From: Myxococcales bacterium
GTDB lineage: Bacteria > Myxococcota > UBA4151
Length of the DNA stretch: 64,000 bases
Direction of reading: 5' to 3'
Assembly: GCA_002722845.1 (NCBI GenBank)
Contig: PBND01000040.1
Span: 1 to 64,000, forward strand
The position numbers and the translations under genes are program-made. The number at the start of each line of letters is the position of its first letter. The first letter of the stretch is position 1. This document shows positions 1-9,079 of the stretch, one piece after another. Under the pieces are notes generated by a model. It ran no database searches, was not told where the DNA came from, and saw only the letters and a list, made by a program, of their open reading frames with translations.

Positions 1-156
1 ATGAGTGAGATTGAACTTCAGGTGAATGGAGATGTTGTTTGCCTCAAGGACCAGACCGATTCGACGCTCTTGGGAGCGCGTCGAGACCGCCTTGGCCGCA
101 ACCAGAACTACTTGCCCAGAAGCTGGGCGAAGAGGGTCACGCCTGATTTCGTATGA
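1..156 (+). CDS. Small or 5'-truncated reading frame upstream of sbcD
   Basis: An open frame of 51 codons runs from an ATG at the first base of the window to a TGA at 154-156. It overlaps the ATG of the nuclease gene (153) in an ATGA arrangement, which usually signals translational coupling. The product is short and basic near the C-terminus (RRDRLGRNQN) and I do not recognise it. Because the ATG coincides with the window edge, this may be the 3' end of a longer gene rather than a complete small gene. No ribosome binding site can be judged. Confidence 0.45.
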   Translation: MSEIELQVNGDVVCLKDQTDSTLLGARRDRLGRNQNYLPRSWAKRVTPDFV

Positions 157-1460
157 GCCTGCGACTGCTTCTCGTTGGTGATATGCACCTGGGCAAACAG
201 CCTCGGTTGACGCCCAGCCTCCGGGCGCTCGGCGTGGAGGGCGCAACCATCTCACCGGCGGCGGCCTGGCGCCGGGCGGCGGAACTCGCTGAGGAGCATG
301 CTGTTCACGGCGTGCTCTGTGCCGGCGACCTAGTGAACCAGAAAGAGAACTGTTTTGAGGCTTTGGCCGAACTCATCGGCCCCCTCAAAGCGCTCCACCG
401 GGCCCAGATTCCCGTCTATGCGGTGGCTGGAAACCATGACGTGGAAGCCCTGCCGATGTTGGCCCAATGGACTGATGGCGCCGGTTTTCACCTGCTTGGT
501 GCCAATGGCCAATGGCAGGCGGTGGAACTCCATGGCGACGAAGGCGTCAAAGCTGAGCTTCTTGGCTGGAGCTTTCCCACCCAGGCCTATTACGAATCGC
601 CACTGCCAGGACTCCCAGATCGGTCCGATTTAAAGGTGCCGCGCATCGGTTTGCTCCATTGCGATCGGGATGGGCACTCCAGTCATGCACCCGTCCCCTC
701 TCGGGAACTGCTGGATGCCCCCGTCGACGCCTGGTTTTTGGGGCACATCCATATCCCTGATCGGGAGGGTTTAAGTCAGCCTCAACCCCTGGGCTATCTC
801 GGTTGCCTCAGCCCCATCCGCAGTAAGGAGTTCGGTTGGCATGGGCCCTGGCTTGCCACCTTGGATCAGGCCGGCACGTTCACTTTGGAGCCCCTCTCGT
901 GCAGCCCCCTTCGTCTCGAGCATGTCGACTGTGATTTGTCCGGCTTGTCCGGTACCCCCCAGCGCCTAGAGTCACTGCTTCAGGCGCGCACCCGGGAAGC
1001 CCTTGAGGCGGCCGACGAAAAGCTCGAACTCAAGGACGACCTCCGTGTGGTCCGGGTTCGGCTTCGCCTTGTGGGGGCAGTTGCTGACCCGCTCCAAATA
1101 GATCAAGTCATCGAGGCCGCAGACTACCATAACTTGAGCGTACCCATCGGTGGACGCAACTGGGTCGTCGACCGGCTGACCAATGAATGCCGGCGTCAAG
1201 TGGACCTGGAAGAGCTCAGTCGAGGGCATGACCCACCGGCCCACTTAGCCCAACAACAACTGCGGCTGGAAGCCGGCGACGATGAAGACCTCATCGACGC
1301 TTTTCGAGCCTTTCTACGCCAGAGCGAGCTCGGCACTGGGCGCTGGTCTCGGTGGCCTGAGCCCAGCGACGAAGCGATTCGCGCCTTGTTGCTACGACGG
1401 GGGGCTCGGCATTTGGCCCAACTCCTGGGCCAAAAGGAGGAGGTGCCCTTTGAAGCTTGA
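153..1460 (+). CDS. SbcD/YhaO-like metallophosphoesterase (DNA repair exonuclease subunit)
   Basis: A 435-residue calcineurin-like phosphoesterase of the Mre11/SbcD/YhaO group. Metal-binding motifs appear in order: GDMH (residues 9-12), the AGD motif near residue 51, GNHD near 94, a His in LLHCDRDGH, and GHIHIPD in the last motif. In this family the two-metal centre cuts DNA ends and hairpins together with an SbcC/Rad50-type ATPase. That partner follows directly: its probable TTG start (1450) lies inside the last codons of this gene. The C-terminal third (about 270-435) is less conserved and probably contacts the partner. The start ATG overlaps the upstream stop. Function is inferred from family membership; exact substrates are unknown. 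Confidence 0.85.
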   Translation: MSLRLLLVGDMHLGKQPRLTPSLRALGVEGATISPAAAWRRAAELAEEHAVHGVLCAGDLVNQKENCFEALAELIGPLKALHRAQIPVYAVAGNHDVEALPMLAQWTDGAGFHLLGANGQWQAVELHGDEGVKAELLGWSFPTQAYYESPLPGLPDRSDLKVPRIGLLHCDRDGHSSHAPVPSRELLDAPVDAWFLGHIHIPDREGLSQPQPLGYLGCLSPIRSKEFGWHGPWLATLDQAGTFTLEPLSCSPLRLEHVDCDLSGLSGTPQRLESLLQARTREALEAADEKLELKDDLRVVRVRLRLVGAVADPLQIDQVIEAADYHNLSVPIGGRNWVVDRLTNECRRQVDLEELSRGHDPPAHLAQQQLRLEAGDDEDLIDAFRAFLRQSELGTGRWSRWPEPSDEAIRALLLRRGARHLAQLLGQKEEVPFEA

Positions 1461-4400
1461 GCGCTTGCACCTCTGCCGAAGCGTCGGGCTTCCCGAAGGT
1501 TTAGATGCGATCGTTCCCGGTCCTGGCCTCAACCTGATCTTAGGGGCCAATGGTTCGGGAAAGTCGAGTCTGACCGCCGGCGTGCTTCAGGCCCTCTTCC
1601 ACGAGATTCGGGATGACCAACTGGTGATGAACATCAGTCTCGCCGGCGGTGTGGACCTGAGCCATGCCCACGGCAAGAGTCATTGGAATGGTCCGGTGCC
1701 CGCCTTGCCACCGACCCATTTCGCCAGCAGCTACCGCCTTGGGCTTTTGGATTTGGGGGAGGAAGGGGACTCAGAGGCCGATTTGGTCCGGCGGCTCAAG
1801 CGAGAGTTAGCTGGAGGCTACGATCTCCAATGTCTGTCTGAAGGACGCCGGGTGAAGCAGAGCCATGGTCGAAAGGCCTGGCTTGAGCGGCAGCGGGCGG
1901 AAAAGGAGCGGCAGCGGGCGCTGAATGGCTATGACGAGTTACAGCGGCGACAAAAAGGACTGGTCGGACTGCGGGAGGAGTTGCGTCTCGCCGAGCAGGG
2001 ACAAGGGCGATTGCAGGACCTTGGTCGGGCCAAGCAGCATTGTCAGCGCCGCGGGACCATCACCAAGGATGAGGGGATTCTCGCGGCAGCTCCCAGCGAT
2101 TGGCGGGAGATACCACTGGATGCTGTCGAACAGGTACAGAGTGCCGACGAGCAGTTGCTGGCCTTCGATGCGCGCCGCCGTGAATTATTGATCGAACTGG
2201 AAAGCAATGGGCGGGAGACCGAGGCCCTTGGTTTGACGGCACCCCTGAGCGAGGACGAATTGGTCGCCTGGCGTCGGCGAGCGAAGAAACTCGAAGGATG
2301 GGAGCGGGAACAGAGTGACCGCCATCGTCGCCGGGCCACCCTGCAACCGGCCATTGTGATTGAAGACCAGGGGCAATTACTGCCCAATATCGATGCCCTC
2401 GAAGCGAAAATCCTCCAGCGATCAGCCCTGATGCAGGACCTCCAAACCCTTGAACGCCAAGGAGGGAGCGAAGCCCCTGCTACGGCGAAGCTGCCCGAGT
2501 CGATTCATATCGGCCGGGAGTTGCTTGCCCAGTGGTTGCAGGTGGTTCGACCCCGGCAGCTGCCCGGTTGGTTGCTCTTCGTGTTGGCCTTGTTGCTGCT
2601 GATGGGCATGGTGGTGGGCCTTCAAGGGCAGTGGTTGGGCTACGGCGTTGCAGGCATCGCATGTCTTCTCCTCGTTTGGACCCAGCAGGAACCCAAGGAC
2701 AGCCGGGACCAACTCCAGCGTCGCTATGAGGACACGGGCTTGCCCCGGCCTGAATCCTGGGATCCCGGCGCGGTCGGCGAAGCCATGGAGCGTCTCAACG
2801 ATCAGGTCGCGGCCGACGATCAAGCCCGGGCTGAGGCTCAAATACGTTCTCAAAACGAGAAGGCTCGCCAGCAGGCTCTGCAGGGCCTGGAGGAGTTGAA
2901 TGGGGAATTGGCTGAGATCGCCCGCAGTCTCGGACTTCCTGAGGACGTATCGAGCATGGGCTTGAGGGAAGCGGTGGAAGCTCTGAAAGATCGCCGAGAC
3001 CTTGAGGAGTTGGAAGCCCTCATCGCGGTGGCTGATGATGAAGCGGACCAGCTGCGCAGCCAAGCCTTGGATGCACTGCAGTCCTACGGTTTGAGCGCAC
3101 CTGTGGATGGCCACGGACTTGAGGCTTTTGTCGAGAACCTGGGCAACCGCTGCCGGGAGTGTCGTCACCTTCACAAGGAGAGGTCACAGTTAGAGGATCG
3201 AGTGGCAGCCCACGATCGAGAACGGATCGAAATCGTCGCTCGCCGTGATGCGCTCCTTGGTGGCGGAGACTTGGTCGAGTTGGCGGCCCGGGTTCAGGTT
3301 TCCAAGGACGCTCACGAGGCGGAGATCCGCTTGGTTCGTGACCGGCAAGAACTCGCCCAGTTGGCCACACAGATCGAAGACCCCGAACTGTTAGCCTGCG
3401 ATCAGGAACTCTTGGCGGTCTTCACCCGTGAGAGCGAAGGGGCCCTAGAGAATATGAAGGTCCTCATGGACCAGATCAGCAAGACGGAGCAGGCCATTCT
3501 ACAGGCTCGGGAGCAGGCCCCGCTGCGCCAGGCGGACCAGGCCTTCGATGCGGCTCAGGAAGCCCTGGAGTCCGAGTATGACCTGGGCCTGGACTGTCTT
3601 GCCGATACCTTTCTCGCTCAGCAACTCCAGGCCGATTATGAATCCAAGTCATCGCCCCAACTCTTTGGTCGTGTGCGGCGCCGACTTGAGGCCTTTACCT
3701 TGGGACGATACGAGTTGGAGATACAAGGGAGCGAACTCAGAGCCATCGACCATAGCGGCTTGGGCAGCCAGGCCTTGAGCGAGCTCTCCCATGGCACTCG
3801 AGTCCAACTCTTGTTGGCGGCTCGCTTAGCCTTCATCGAAGAGCATGAGGACGGTGTCCTCCTGCCCCTCTTTCTCGACGAGGCACTCTCGATTTCAGAT
3901 CCGGAGCGCTTTGAGGCGGTGGCGAAGGTTCTGATGGACCTCGTCGCCGAGGGCCGCCAGGTCTTTTACTTGAGTTGTGATGGTGCGGATGCCCATCGAT
4001 GGCAGCGCACGGCAGAGAGTCTAGGCCAACCGGCCCCTGAGGTGATCAGGCTGGGGAAGATGGCGTCCTTGGTGACCTACGAGGAAGTGCCGGAGTTACA
4101 GGCCCCGGGTCGCGATGAGTCTGCCGAGGCCTATGGCCGCCGAATTGGGGTGCGAGACCTTGATCTCTGGTCGCCAGCCGAGTCTTTGGATCTGTTCTAC
4201 CTCCTCGAAGACCGATTGGATCTCGTGCACCGGCTTCGCCAAGCGCAGCAGCTACAACTAGGGCCTTACAGCCTGCTCCGGACCCGGGCCCGGAATCCAG
4301 CCCAATTGACTGACGACGACCTGCGTCAATTGGACCTTCGAGTTGCGCTCTTTCAGGACTTTCTTCGCCTCCAGCGCGTCGGCCGCGGGTCCCCGGTTCG

Positions 4401-4734
4401 CCGGGAGATGTTTGAAGATGAGCGCCTCAAACCTTCATCAAGAGCGCTCCTCGCAGATCTTCTGGATGCGGTCGACGGAGATGCTCAAGCGCTCATGCTC
4501 AAGGTGGAACAACGGCAGGGTGATGCCTTTCGACGTAAGCAAAGAAACCTGGCAGAAGTGCTCGCTCAGATCCTCGAGGAGCACGGTGCGCTGGATACCC
4601 GTCCGGTGATGGATGCGACCGAGCGGTTGGGTCAGTTGGTCGACCAACACGGGCAGCGGGTCGACTTGGACGTGATCGCGTGGCTCGATGGACTCTGGAG
4701 CCATCGGATCCGCGGGATCGAAGGGGAAGCATGA
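1450..4734 (+). CDS. SbcC/YhaN-like SMC-family ATPase with an extra C-terminal region
   Basis: Partner ATPase of the upstream nuclease. The likely start is a TTG at 1450 with a strong AAGGAGGAGG site just upstream, giving 1094 residues; a longer upstream frame exists but would read through sbcD. Walker A is GANGSGKSS (about 32-40). The middle is coiled-coil-rich and contains two adjacent hydrophobic segments (about 375-415), a feature of the YhaN branch rather than classical SbcC with a zinc hook. The signature region reads LSHGTRVQLLLAARLA and Walker B is PLFLDEAL (about 805-815). About 240 residues follow the ATPase head, which is longer than usual; this tail is charged and helical and I cannot assign it. 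Role inferred: DNA-end processing, perhaps at the membrane. Confidence 0.8.
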   Translation: MKLERLHLCRSVGLPEGLDAIVPGPGLNLILGANGSGKSSLTAGVLQALFHEIRDDQLVMNISLAGGVDLSHAHGKSHWNGPVPALPPTHFASSYRLGLLDLGEEGDSEADLVRRLKRELAGGYDLQCLSEGRRVKQSHGRKAWLERQRAEKERQRALNGYDELQRRQKGLVGLREELRLAEQGQGRLQDLGRAKQHCQRRGTITKDEGILAAAPSDWREIPLDAVEQVQSADEQLLAFDARRRELLIELESNGRETEALGLTAPLSEDELVAWRRRAKKLEGWEREQSDRHRRRATLQPAIVIEDQGQLLPNIDALEAKILQRSALMQDLQTLERQGGSEAPATAKLPESIHIGRELLAQWLQVVRPRQLPGWLLFVLALLLLMGMVVGLQGQWLGYGVAGIACLLLVWTQQEPKDSRDQLQRRYEDTGLPRPESWDPGAVGEAMERLNDQVAADDQARAEAQIRSQNEKARQQALQGLEELNGELAEIARSLGLPEDVSSMGLREAVEALKDRRDLEELEALIAVADDEADQLRSQALDALQSYGLSAPVDGHGLEAFVENLGNRCRECRHLHKERSQLEDRVAAHDRERIEIVARRDALLGGGDLVELAARVQVSKDAHEAEIRLVRDRQELAQLATQIEDPELLACDQELLAVFTRESEGALENMKVLMDQISKTEQAILQAREQAPLRQADQAFDAAQEALESEYDLGLDCLADTFLAQQLQADYESKSSPQLFGRVRRRLEAFTLGRYELEIQGSELRAIDHSGLGSQALSELSHGTRVQLLLAARLAFIEEHEDGVLLPLFLDEALSISDPERFEAVAKVLMDLVAEGRQVFYLSCDGADAHRWQRTAESLGQPAPEVIRLGKMASLVTYEEVPELQAPGRDESAEAYGRRIGVRDLDLWSPAESLDLFYLLEDRLDLVHRLRQAQQLQLGPYSLLRTRARNPAQLTDDDLRQLDLRVALFQDFLRLQRVGRGSPVRREMFEDERLKPSSRALLADLLDAVDGDAQALMLKVEQRQGDAFRRKQRNLAEVLAQILEEHGALDTRPVMDATERLGQLVDQHGQRVDLDVIAWLDGLWSHRIRGIEGEA

Positions 4735-4888
4735 TGGTCACGGTCATGATCTCGGAATTCGATTTGAAGGGGCTATCTCACCCCGATTCGAGTGGTTTGG
4801 GCCTTGTAAGGGATGGTCGGCGGCTGTGACGACTCTACAGGCCCAACCTGAACATGCTATGGAGCCAGAGCGACAGGGATGCTCAGTC

Positions 4889-5674
4889 ATGGGACGCGCA
4901 CTTGTTTTAGCCGCAATGCTGACGACGGGCTGCCACTCGGCCGTAGAGGCTCCTACCGACTTCGATGCTCTGCTCATCTTTCTCTTTGACCATTTTGACG
5001 ACGAAGAGCCCGATCACCTCATCGCGGGTGTGGAGAATCTGATGGCGTATGTTGATGGTCATCGCCTTGAACTGAAACAAGGTTACGTGGTGGACAACCT
5101 GACCCCAGCGGTTGTGGAGCGAATCGAAGGGGAGGAGCACGATTTAACCGACCTCCTGGGCGTGGCGTTCACCCACGACTTTCAGCATCCGCTGACCACC
5201 ATGATCGATGCTCAGGTTCGGGATGATCCGATGGTCTATTGGCCGGGGAAATACGACAAGTACGACAAGACCCCTGTCACGGATCGGGATTGCTTTTTGA
5301 CCAGTGATTGCCCGAGCTATGTTCAAGATACGGCGTCCATCAACAACCTCCCCCTCGGGCTGAAAGCCGATGTGGAATATCGAGCCGTCTATCGGTGGAT
5401 TGAAACCTCGGTGGGGCCAACCATGGTGCAGAGGAACCACCTCTTAAGGTTGGCCGAGTTCAACTGGGATTGGATCGAGATGAAGTTCCAGTACTATCTG
5501 GGGGTGCAGGTTCAGTTGGAGCCAAACTGCACAAATCGGACAGAAGCCTCCTGGATGTTGGCCAACATGGGAGATTCGCCCATCCCCGTCGATCTAGGCA
5601 TTCAGATGGCTCTCGATTCCATGCGCGGAAGTGCGGAAGCTTGGGACGTCTATCTCGAGACACGGGAAGAGTAG
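4889..5674 (+). CDS. Putative lipoprotein of unknown function
   Basis: The frame is open from 4688, but the ATG at 4889 starts a typical lipoprotein signal (MGRALVLAAMLTTGC, lipobox LTTGC), so I take this start: 261 residues. The mature part is acidic at first (FDHFDDEEPDH) and contains paired cysteines (DCFLTSDC), many Trp/Tyr residues and no domain I recognise. An ATG 30 bases earlier (4859) would add a short extension before the signal and is less likely. It lies between the nuclease/ATPase pair and the MMPL exporter gene, 44 bases before the latter, so it may be co-transcribed with the exporter and serve it in the envelope; that is inference from position only. Confidence 0.65.
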   Translation: MGRALVLAAMLTTGCHSAVEAPTDFDALLIFLFDHFDDEEPDHLIAGVENLMAYVDGHRLELKQGYVVDNLTPAVVERIEGEEHDLTDLLGVAFTHDFQHPLTTMIDAQVRDDPMVYWPGKYDKYDKTPVTDRDCFLTSDCPSYVQDTASINNLPLGLKADVEYRAVYRWIETSVGPTMVQRNHLLRLAEFNWDWIEMKFQYYLGVQVQLEPNCTNRTEASWMLANMGDSPIPVDLGIQMALDSMRGSAEAWDVYLETREE

Positions 5675-5718
5675 GAATACGTGTGCGTCGCCGCCGCTGA
5701 TCATCGGGCACCGTGCGG

Positions 5719-8241
5719 ATGAATAGAGCCCTTTCATGGTTGGCCCACCATGGTTGGAACCACCCTTGGCGAGTGCTTTCCATCTTGCTGCTGCCGACGC
5801 TGGTGCTTGGCTTCTTCGCGAGTCAACTTCGACTCGATGGTAGCCTGCTCGGTGCGGTCAACGACAATGACCCCCAGGTGGTTCGGCTCAAGCAGCTCAA
5901 AAAGCAATTCCCCGCCGGTGGCACCATGGCCTTGTTGGTGGAGGGGGGCACAGAAGCCCAGCGGCGGGCCGGTGTTCGACAGGCAGCGGAACAACTCGTC
6001 GAGCAGCCATCGGTACTTCAAGCAGCCTACCGCCTGGACGCGTTCATCGCCTATGGTCACGGCATTTTACTGATCAAAGACGAGACCTTCGAGCGATTGA
6101 AGCGCCGTTTGGAGGGATTGGCCTTCGTCCTCGAAGTCGCCCAGCATCCGGAGGCCCAGGAGACCCTCTCCACCCCCCAGGAGTCCAGTCCTGCGAAGGC
6201 GGAAGAGATGGTGGATCTGGCCGAAATGATTGCGGGTGATCTACCGTCGGGCTTGGTGGCCGAGGGGCTCTCGGACTTGCCCCTTCGAAGCGGCTGGTTC
6301 GCCAGTCCCGACGGACGCATCTACGTGCTGGACCTCCGGACCACTCTGGACCCCATCGCCGATGATGTTGGGGGCGCAGCCTTCGTACCCATCGACCAAG
6401 CTTTAGCGTCTGTCCGGCAAGCTTACCCCGACTTGACCTTTACCTTCGCTGGCATGGCTGCAACGGCCCACGAAGACCAGGCGAATGTCCTCAGTCAATT
6501 ATTACCTCTGTCCTCGATTTCGCTGCTCTTGGTTCTCTTTCTATTGAGTCGATTGAACCGAAGTATTTGGTCGGTTGGGCTCACCGGGTGCGCCCTCGCA
6601 GTCGCCTTGGTTTGGACCTTCGGTTTGGTGCACCTCGTCATCGGCTATGCCTCGGTGATGGCTGCCGGCTTTGCGATTCTCCTCTTCGGTTTGGGGATCG
6701 ACCACGCTGCCCATCTCCTGTTGCGCTTCGACCGGGAGCGCCGGGCAGGCTGCGATGGCGCCGAGGCAACGAGGAGGATGCTCGTTCAGACGGGCCGAGG
6801 GGTCCTTGTGGGTGGACTGACCACCGCGTTGGCCTTCGGCTTGATGGCCTTCATCGATTTTAAAGCGGCGGTCCATCTCGGGATCACCGCCTGTATGGGG
6901 ATGGTCGCGACGCTCATCACCGTGATGACGGTGTTGCCGGCCGGATTGCGTTTGACCGTGGCTAAACGCCAGGTACCGCCGGAGGCTGCGCCGGTGGCGG
7001 TCCTCGAAAAGATCACCCAGGCCAGCCTCGCCTCGCCGAAGTGGGTGATGGGCCTGAGTGCTTTCATGCTGCTCCTGGGCCTTGCAGCCTTTCCCCGCTT
7101 CGAGTTGGAGACTGATCTCGAAGCGGTGATGACCCAAGATCTGCCCTCGATGATCGCATTGCGCCGTTTGAAAGACCAGGCGGGGATCACCACCGAAGCG
7201 GTGCTTTCTGCGGCACCGGACCTCGCAACGGCGCGGGCCCGAGCTGAGCGCCTTGAAGCGTTGCCTCAGGTGGCCCGAGTCGAGGGTGTTCACCGACTGC
7301 TGCCCCCGAACCTCAAGGAGCGGGTGGCTCGAAACCAGGCGATGCTGCCCATCGTAGAGGCCTTTGAAGACCTGCGCATCGAGGGGGTAACGTCGGCCCA
7401 GTTTCGTCAGGTGACGGCGGCCTTGGAGCAGCGGATTGAAGCCTGGCCCGAAACGGGCGAGTGGCGGGCAGTGAAGGCTCGGGCCCGGGGCGTCCTGGAG
7501 CGGATTCGTGCCCAGGACCCCAAAGCGCTTCAAGCCCACTTGGTCGCTGCCCAAAATGCCCTCAAGCAGGGGCTGACCGATCCGGTGCTTCAACCGGAGG
7601 ACCTACCGGAGCCCTGGCGGTCTCGTTATCTGGGCGACGGCGAGTACCTGAGCCTTATCTTTCCCAAGGACGAACGTCTTGCCGCCGATTCGCTCAGCGA
7701 GTTCCGGGCTGCTGTGACCGCGGTCGACCCCCAGGCCGCTGGAGGCCTCTTCGTTGTCGACTACTTGCTGGTGGGGGGCGTGGAGCGAATGAAGGGCAGC
7801 CTGGGGCTCATCTTGCTCGTCTTGTTCGTGGTCCTCTTCTTGGATTTGCGGCGCCCCAAACAGGTCGCGGTCGCCTTGGTTCCTCTGCTTTGTGGTTCCA
7901 TTATCGGCCTCGGCGCCCTTCTTTGGCTGGGCCGGCCGATCACTTTGGTGATGTTGAGCGCATTCCCCCTCATCTTTGGCATTGGGATCGATGATGGCGT
8001 GCATCTGCTGCATGGGTGGAGAGAGGGGGGCGACATCAGCCGTTCGGTCAGTCAAATTGGCGCTGGCATCCTCTTTACATCCCTGTCGACAGCCCTCTCT
8101 TTTGGCGTGTTGCTTGGCCTTGACCACAACGGCTTCGAAGGGCTCGCCCTTCTCGTGATCATCGGGGTTGGAACCTGCTTTGTCGCTTCGATGACGCTGT
8201 TGCCCGTGTTGGCGAGTCGTTTTCTGGAGCCGCCGACGTGA
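5719..8241 (+). CDS. MMPL/HpnN-like RND-superfamily lipid exporter
   Basis: An 840-residue inner-membrane transporter with the internal duplication of the RND superfamily: each half has one transmembrane helix, a large periplasmic loop and a block of five helices. The two halves carry the related motifs FGLGIDHAAHLLLRF and FGIGIDDGVHLLHGW, where the Asp probably takes part in proton relay. The size and plan resemble HpnN/MMPL transporters, which move hopanoids, mycolate-type lipids and polyketide lipids, rather than tripartite drug pumps. The ATG at 5719 is preferred over a GTG six bases earlier because a GGG lies at suitable distance. It is followed after 46 bases by five coupled lipid-type biosynthetic genes, so it is the probable exporter of their product. 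Confidence 0.8.
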   Translation: MNRALSWLAHHGWNHPWRVLSILLLPTLVLGFFASQLRLDGSLLGAVNDNDPQVVRLKQLKKQFPAGGTMALLVEGGTEAQRRAGVRQAAEQLVEQPSVLQAAYRLDAFIAYGHGILLIKDETFERLKRRLEGLAFVLEVAQHPEAQETLSTPQESSPAKAEEMVDLAEMIAGDLPSGLVAEGLSDLPLRSGWFASPDGRIYVLDLRTTLDPIADDVGGAAFVPIDQALASVRQAYPDLTFTFAGMAATAHEDQANVLSQLLPLSSISLLLVLFLLSRLNRSIWSVGLTGCALAVALVWTFGLVHLVIGYASVMAAGFAILLFGLGIDHAAHLLLRFDRERRAGCDGAEATRRMLVQTGRGVLVGGLTTALAFGLMAFIDFKAAVHLGITACMGMVATLITVMTVLPAGLRLTVAKRQVPPEAAPVAVLEKITQASLASPKWVMGLSAFMLLLGLAAFPRFELETDLEAVMTQDLPSMIALRRLKDQAGITTEAVLSAAPDLATARARAERLEALPQVARVEGVHRLLPPNLKERVARNQAMLPIVEAFEDLRIEGVTSAQFRQVTAALEQRIEAWPETGEWRAVKARARGVLERIRAQDPKALQAHLVAAQNALKQGLTDPVLQPEDLPEPWRSRYLGDGEYLSLIFPKDERLAADSLSEFRAAVTAVDPQAAGGLFVVDYLLVGGVERMKGSLGLILLVLFVVLFLDLRRPKQVAVALVPLLCGSIIGLGALLWLGRPITLVMLSAFPLIFGIGIDDGVHLLHGWREGGDISRSVSQIGAGILFTSLSTALSFGVLLGLDHNGFEGLALLVIIGVGTCFVASMTLLPVLASRFLEPPT

Positions 8242-8287
8242 AACTTGGACCTCGCTCACAGCCGGGCCCGCACGGGGGTGCCCTTTA

Positions 8288-9079
8288 ATGCTGTGGGTCT
8301 GCCTGTGGTTCCTGTGGTTTGCCCTGGTGGGTGGGGCGGTCTCGATTACCTATCATCGGATGCTCGCCCACCGAGCGTTCCGGGCCCGCCCGTGGTTTCG
8401 CTATACACTGGTGGTCCTGGCCGCAACGGCAGGCCCGCCCATTCAATGGGCCAGCAATCACCGTCGACATCATCGGTATGTGGACCAGGAGGGTGATCCC
8501 CATTCACCGATCCAGGATGGTTTTTGGTGGGCCCACTGCGGGTGGTATTTGGGCCGGCGTGAGCCGTGGCTGTGCCTCCTCTTCGCCTTATCCGGGCCCT
8601 TCAGGCTGATCATCGATCCCTTTCTCTGGCCGTCCCTTGAGGCCATGGAACGGGTCCCACAGGATCTCGGCAAGGATCGGGGCCTGGTCTTCCTGTCCCA
8701 GCACTCGGTGCACCGCGGTATGATTTTGCTCCACCTTCTTCCTGTGGTCGGCTTTTGTTGGGCCTTGGGGTGGCCGGGGCTGTTGATTGCGTGGGCCAGC
8801 GCCGTCTTTTTCTACAATCTGGGCGATGGGGTGAACTCGTTCGGTCATCTCTATGGCGAGCGTGACCCCGCCAACGCCGGTGAGGCGCGAGACACCTGGT
8901 GGTTGGCCCTTTTGACTTTCGGCGAAGGTTGGCACGGTTTCCACCACGCCCATCCCCGGTCGCCCCGGATGGGACCCTTCGACTTCGGTTGGTGGGCGAT
9001 TTGGGTCTTTGATCGAATCGGCTTAATTGAAGCACGACGCCCCGAGCAGGGGCAGCAGGGGGAGCGACAGCATGCCTGA
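8288..9079 (+). CDS. Membrane fatty acid desaturase (acyl-CoA/acyl-lipid type)
   Basis: A 263-residue integral membrane desaturase. The three histidine boxes of the stearoyl-CoA-desaturase-like family are visible: HRMLAH (about residue 23), HRRHHRYVD (about 58) and HGFHHAHP (about 218), which bind the diiron centre that inserts a double bond into an acyl chain. Hydrophobic segments surround them. It has the short bacterial form without a fused cytochrome b5 or ferredoxin domain. It is the first of five genes whose stops and starts overlap, and the next gene starts inside its last codons. In this setting it may modify the acyl substrate or product of the adjacent ketosynthase rather than bulk phospholipid; this is inference. 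Confidence 0.85.
   Translation: MLWVCLWFLWFALVGGAVSITYHRMLAHRAFRARPWFRYTLVVLAATAGPPIQWASNHRRHHRYVDQEGDPHSPIQDGFWWAHCGWYLGRREPWLCLLFALSGPFRLIIDPFLWPSLEAMERVPQDLGKDRGLVFLSQHSVHRGMILLHLLPVVGFCWALGWPGLLIAWASAVFFYNLGDGVNSFGHLYGERDPANAGEARDTWWLALLTFGEGWHGFHHAHPRSPRMGPFDFGWWAIWVFDRIGLIEARRPEQGQQGERQHA

Noticed and set aside
4688-4888. Sixty-seven-residue N-terminal extension of the lipoprotein at 4889
   Set aside because: It overlaps the end of the ATPase gene and precedes a complete lipoprotein signal, so it would prevent export.
6541-7593. Minus-strand open frame of 350 codons inside the MMPL exporter gene
   Set aside because: High-GC shadow frame; the translation is rich in His, Arg, Gln and Gly and lacks any domain, while the plus strand encodes a clear transporter.
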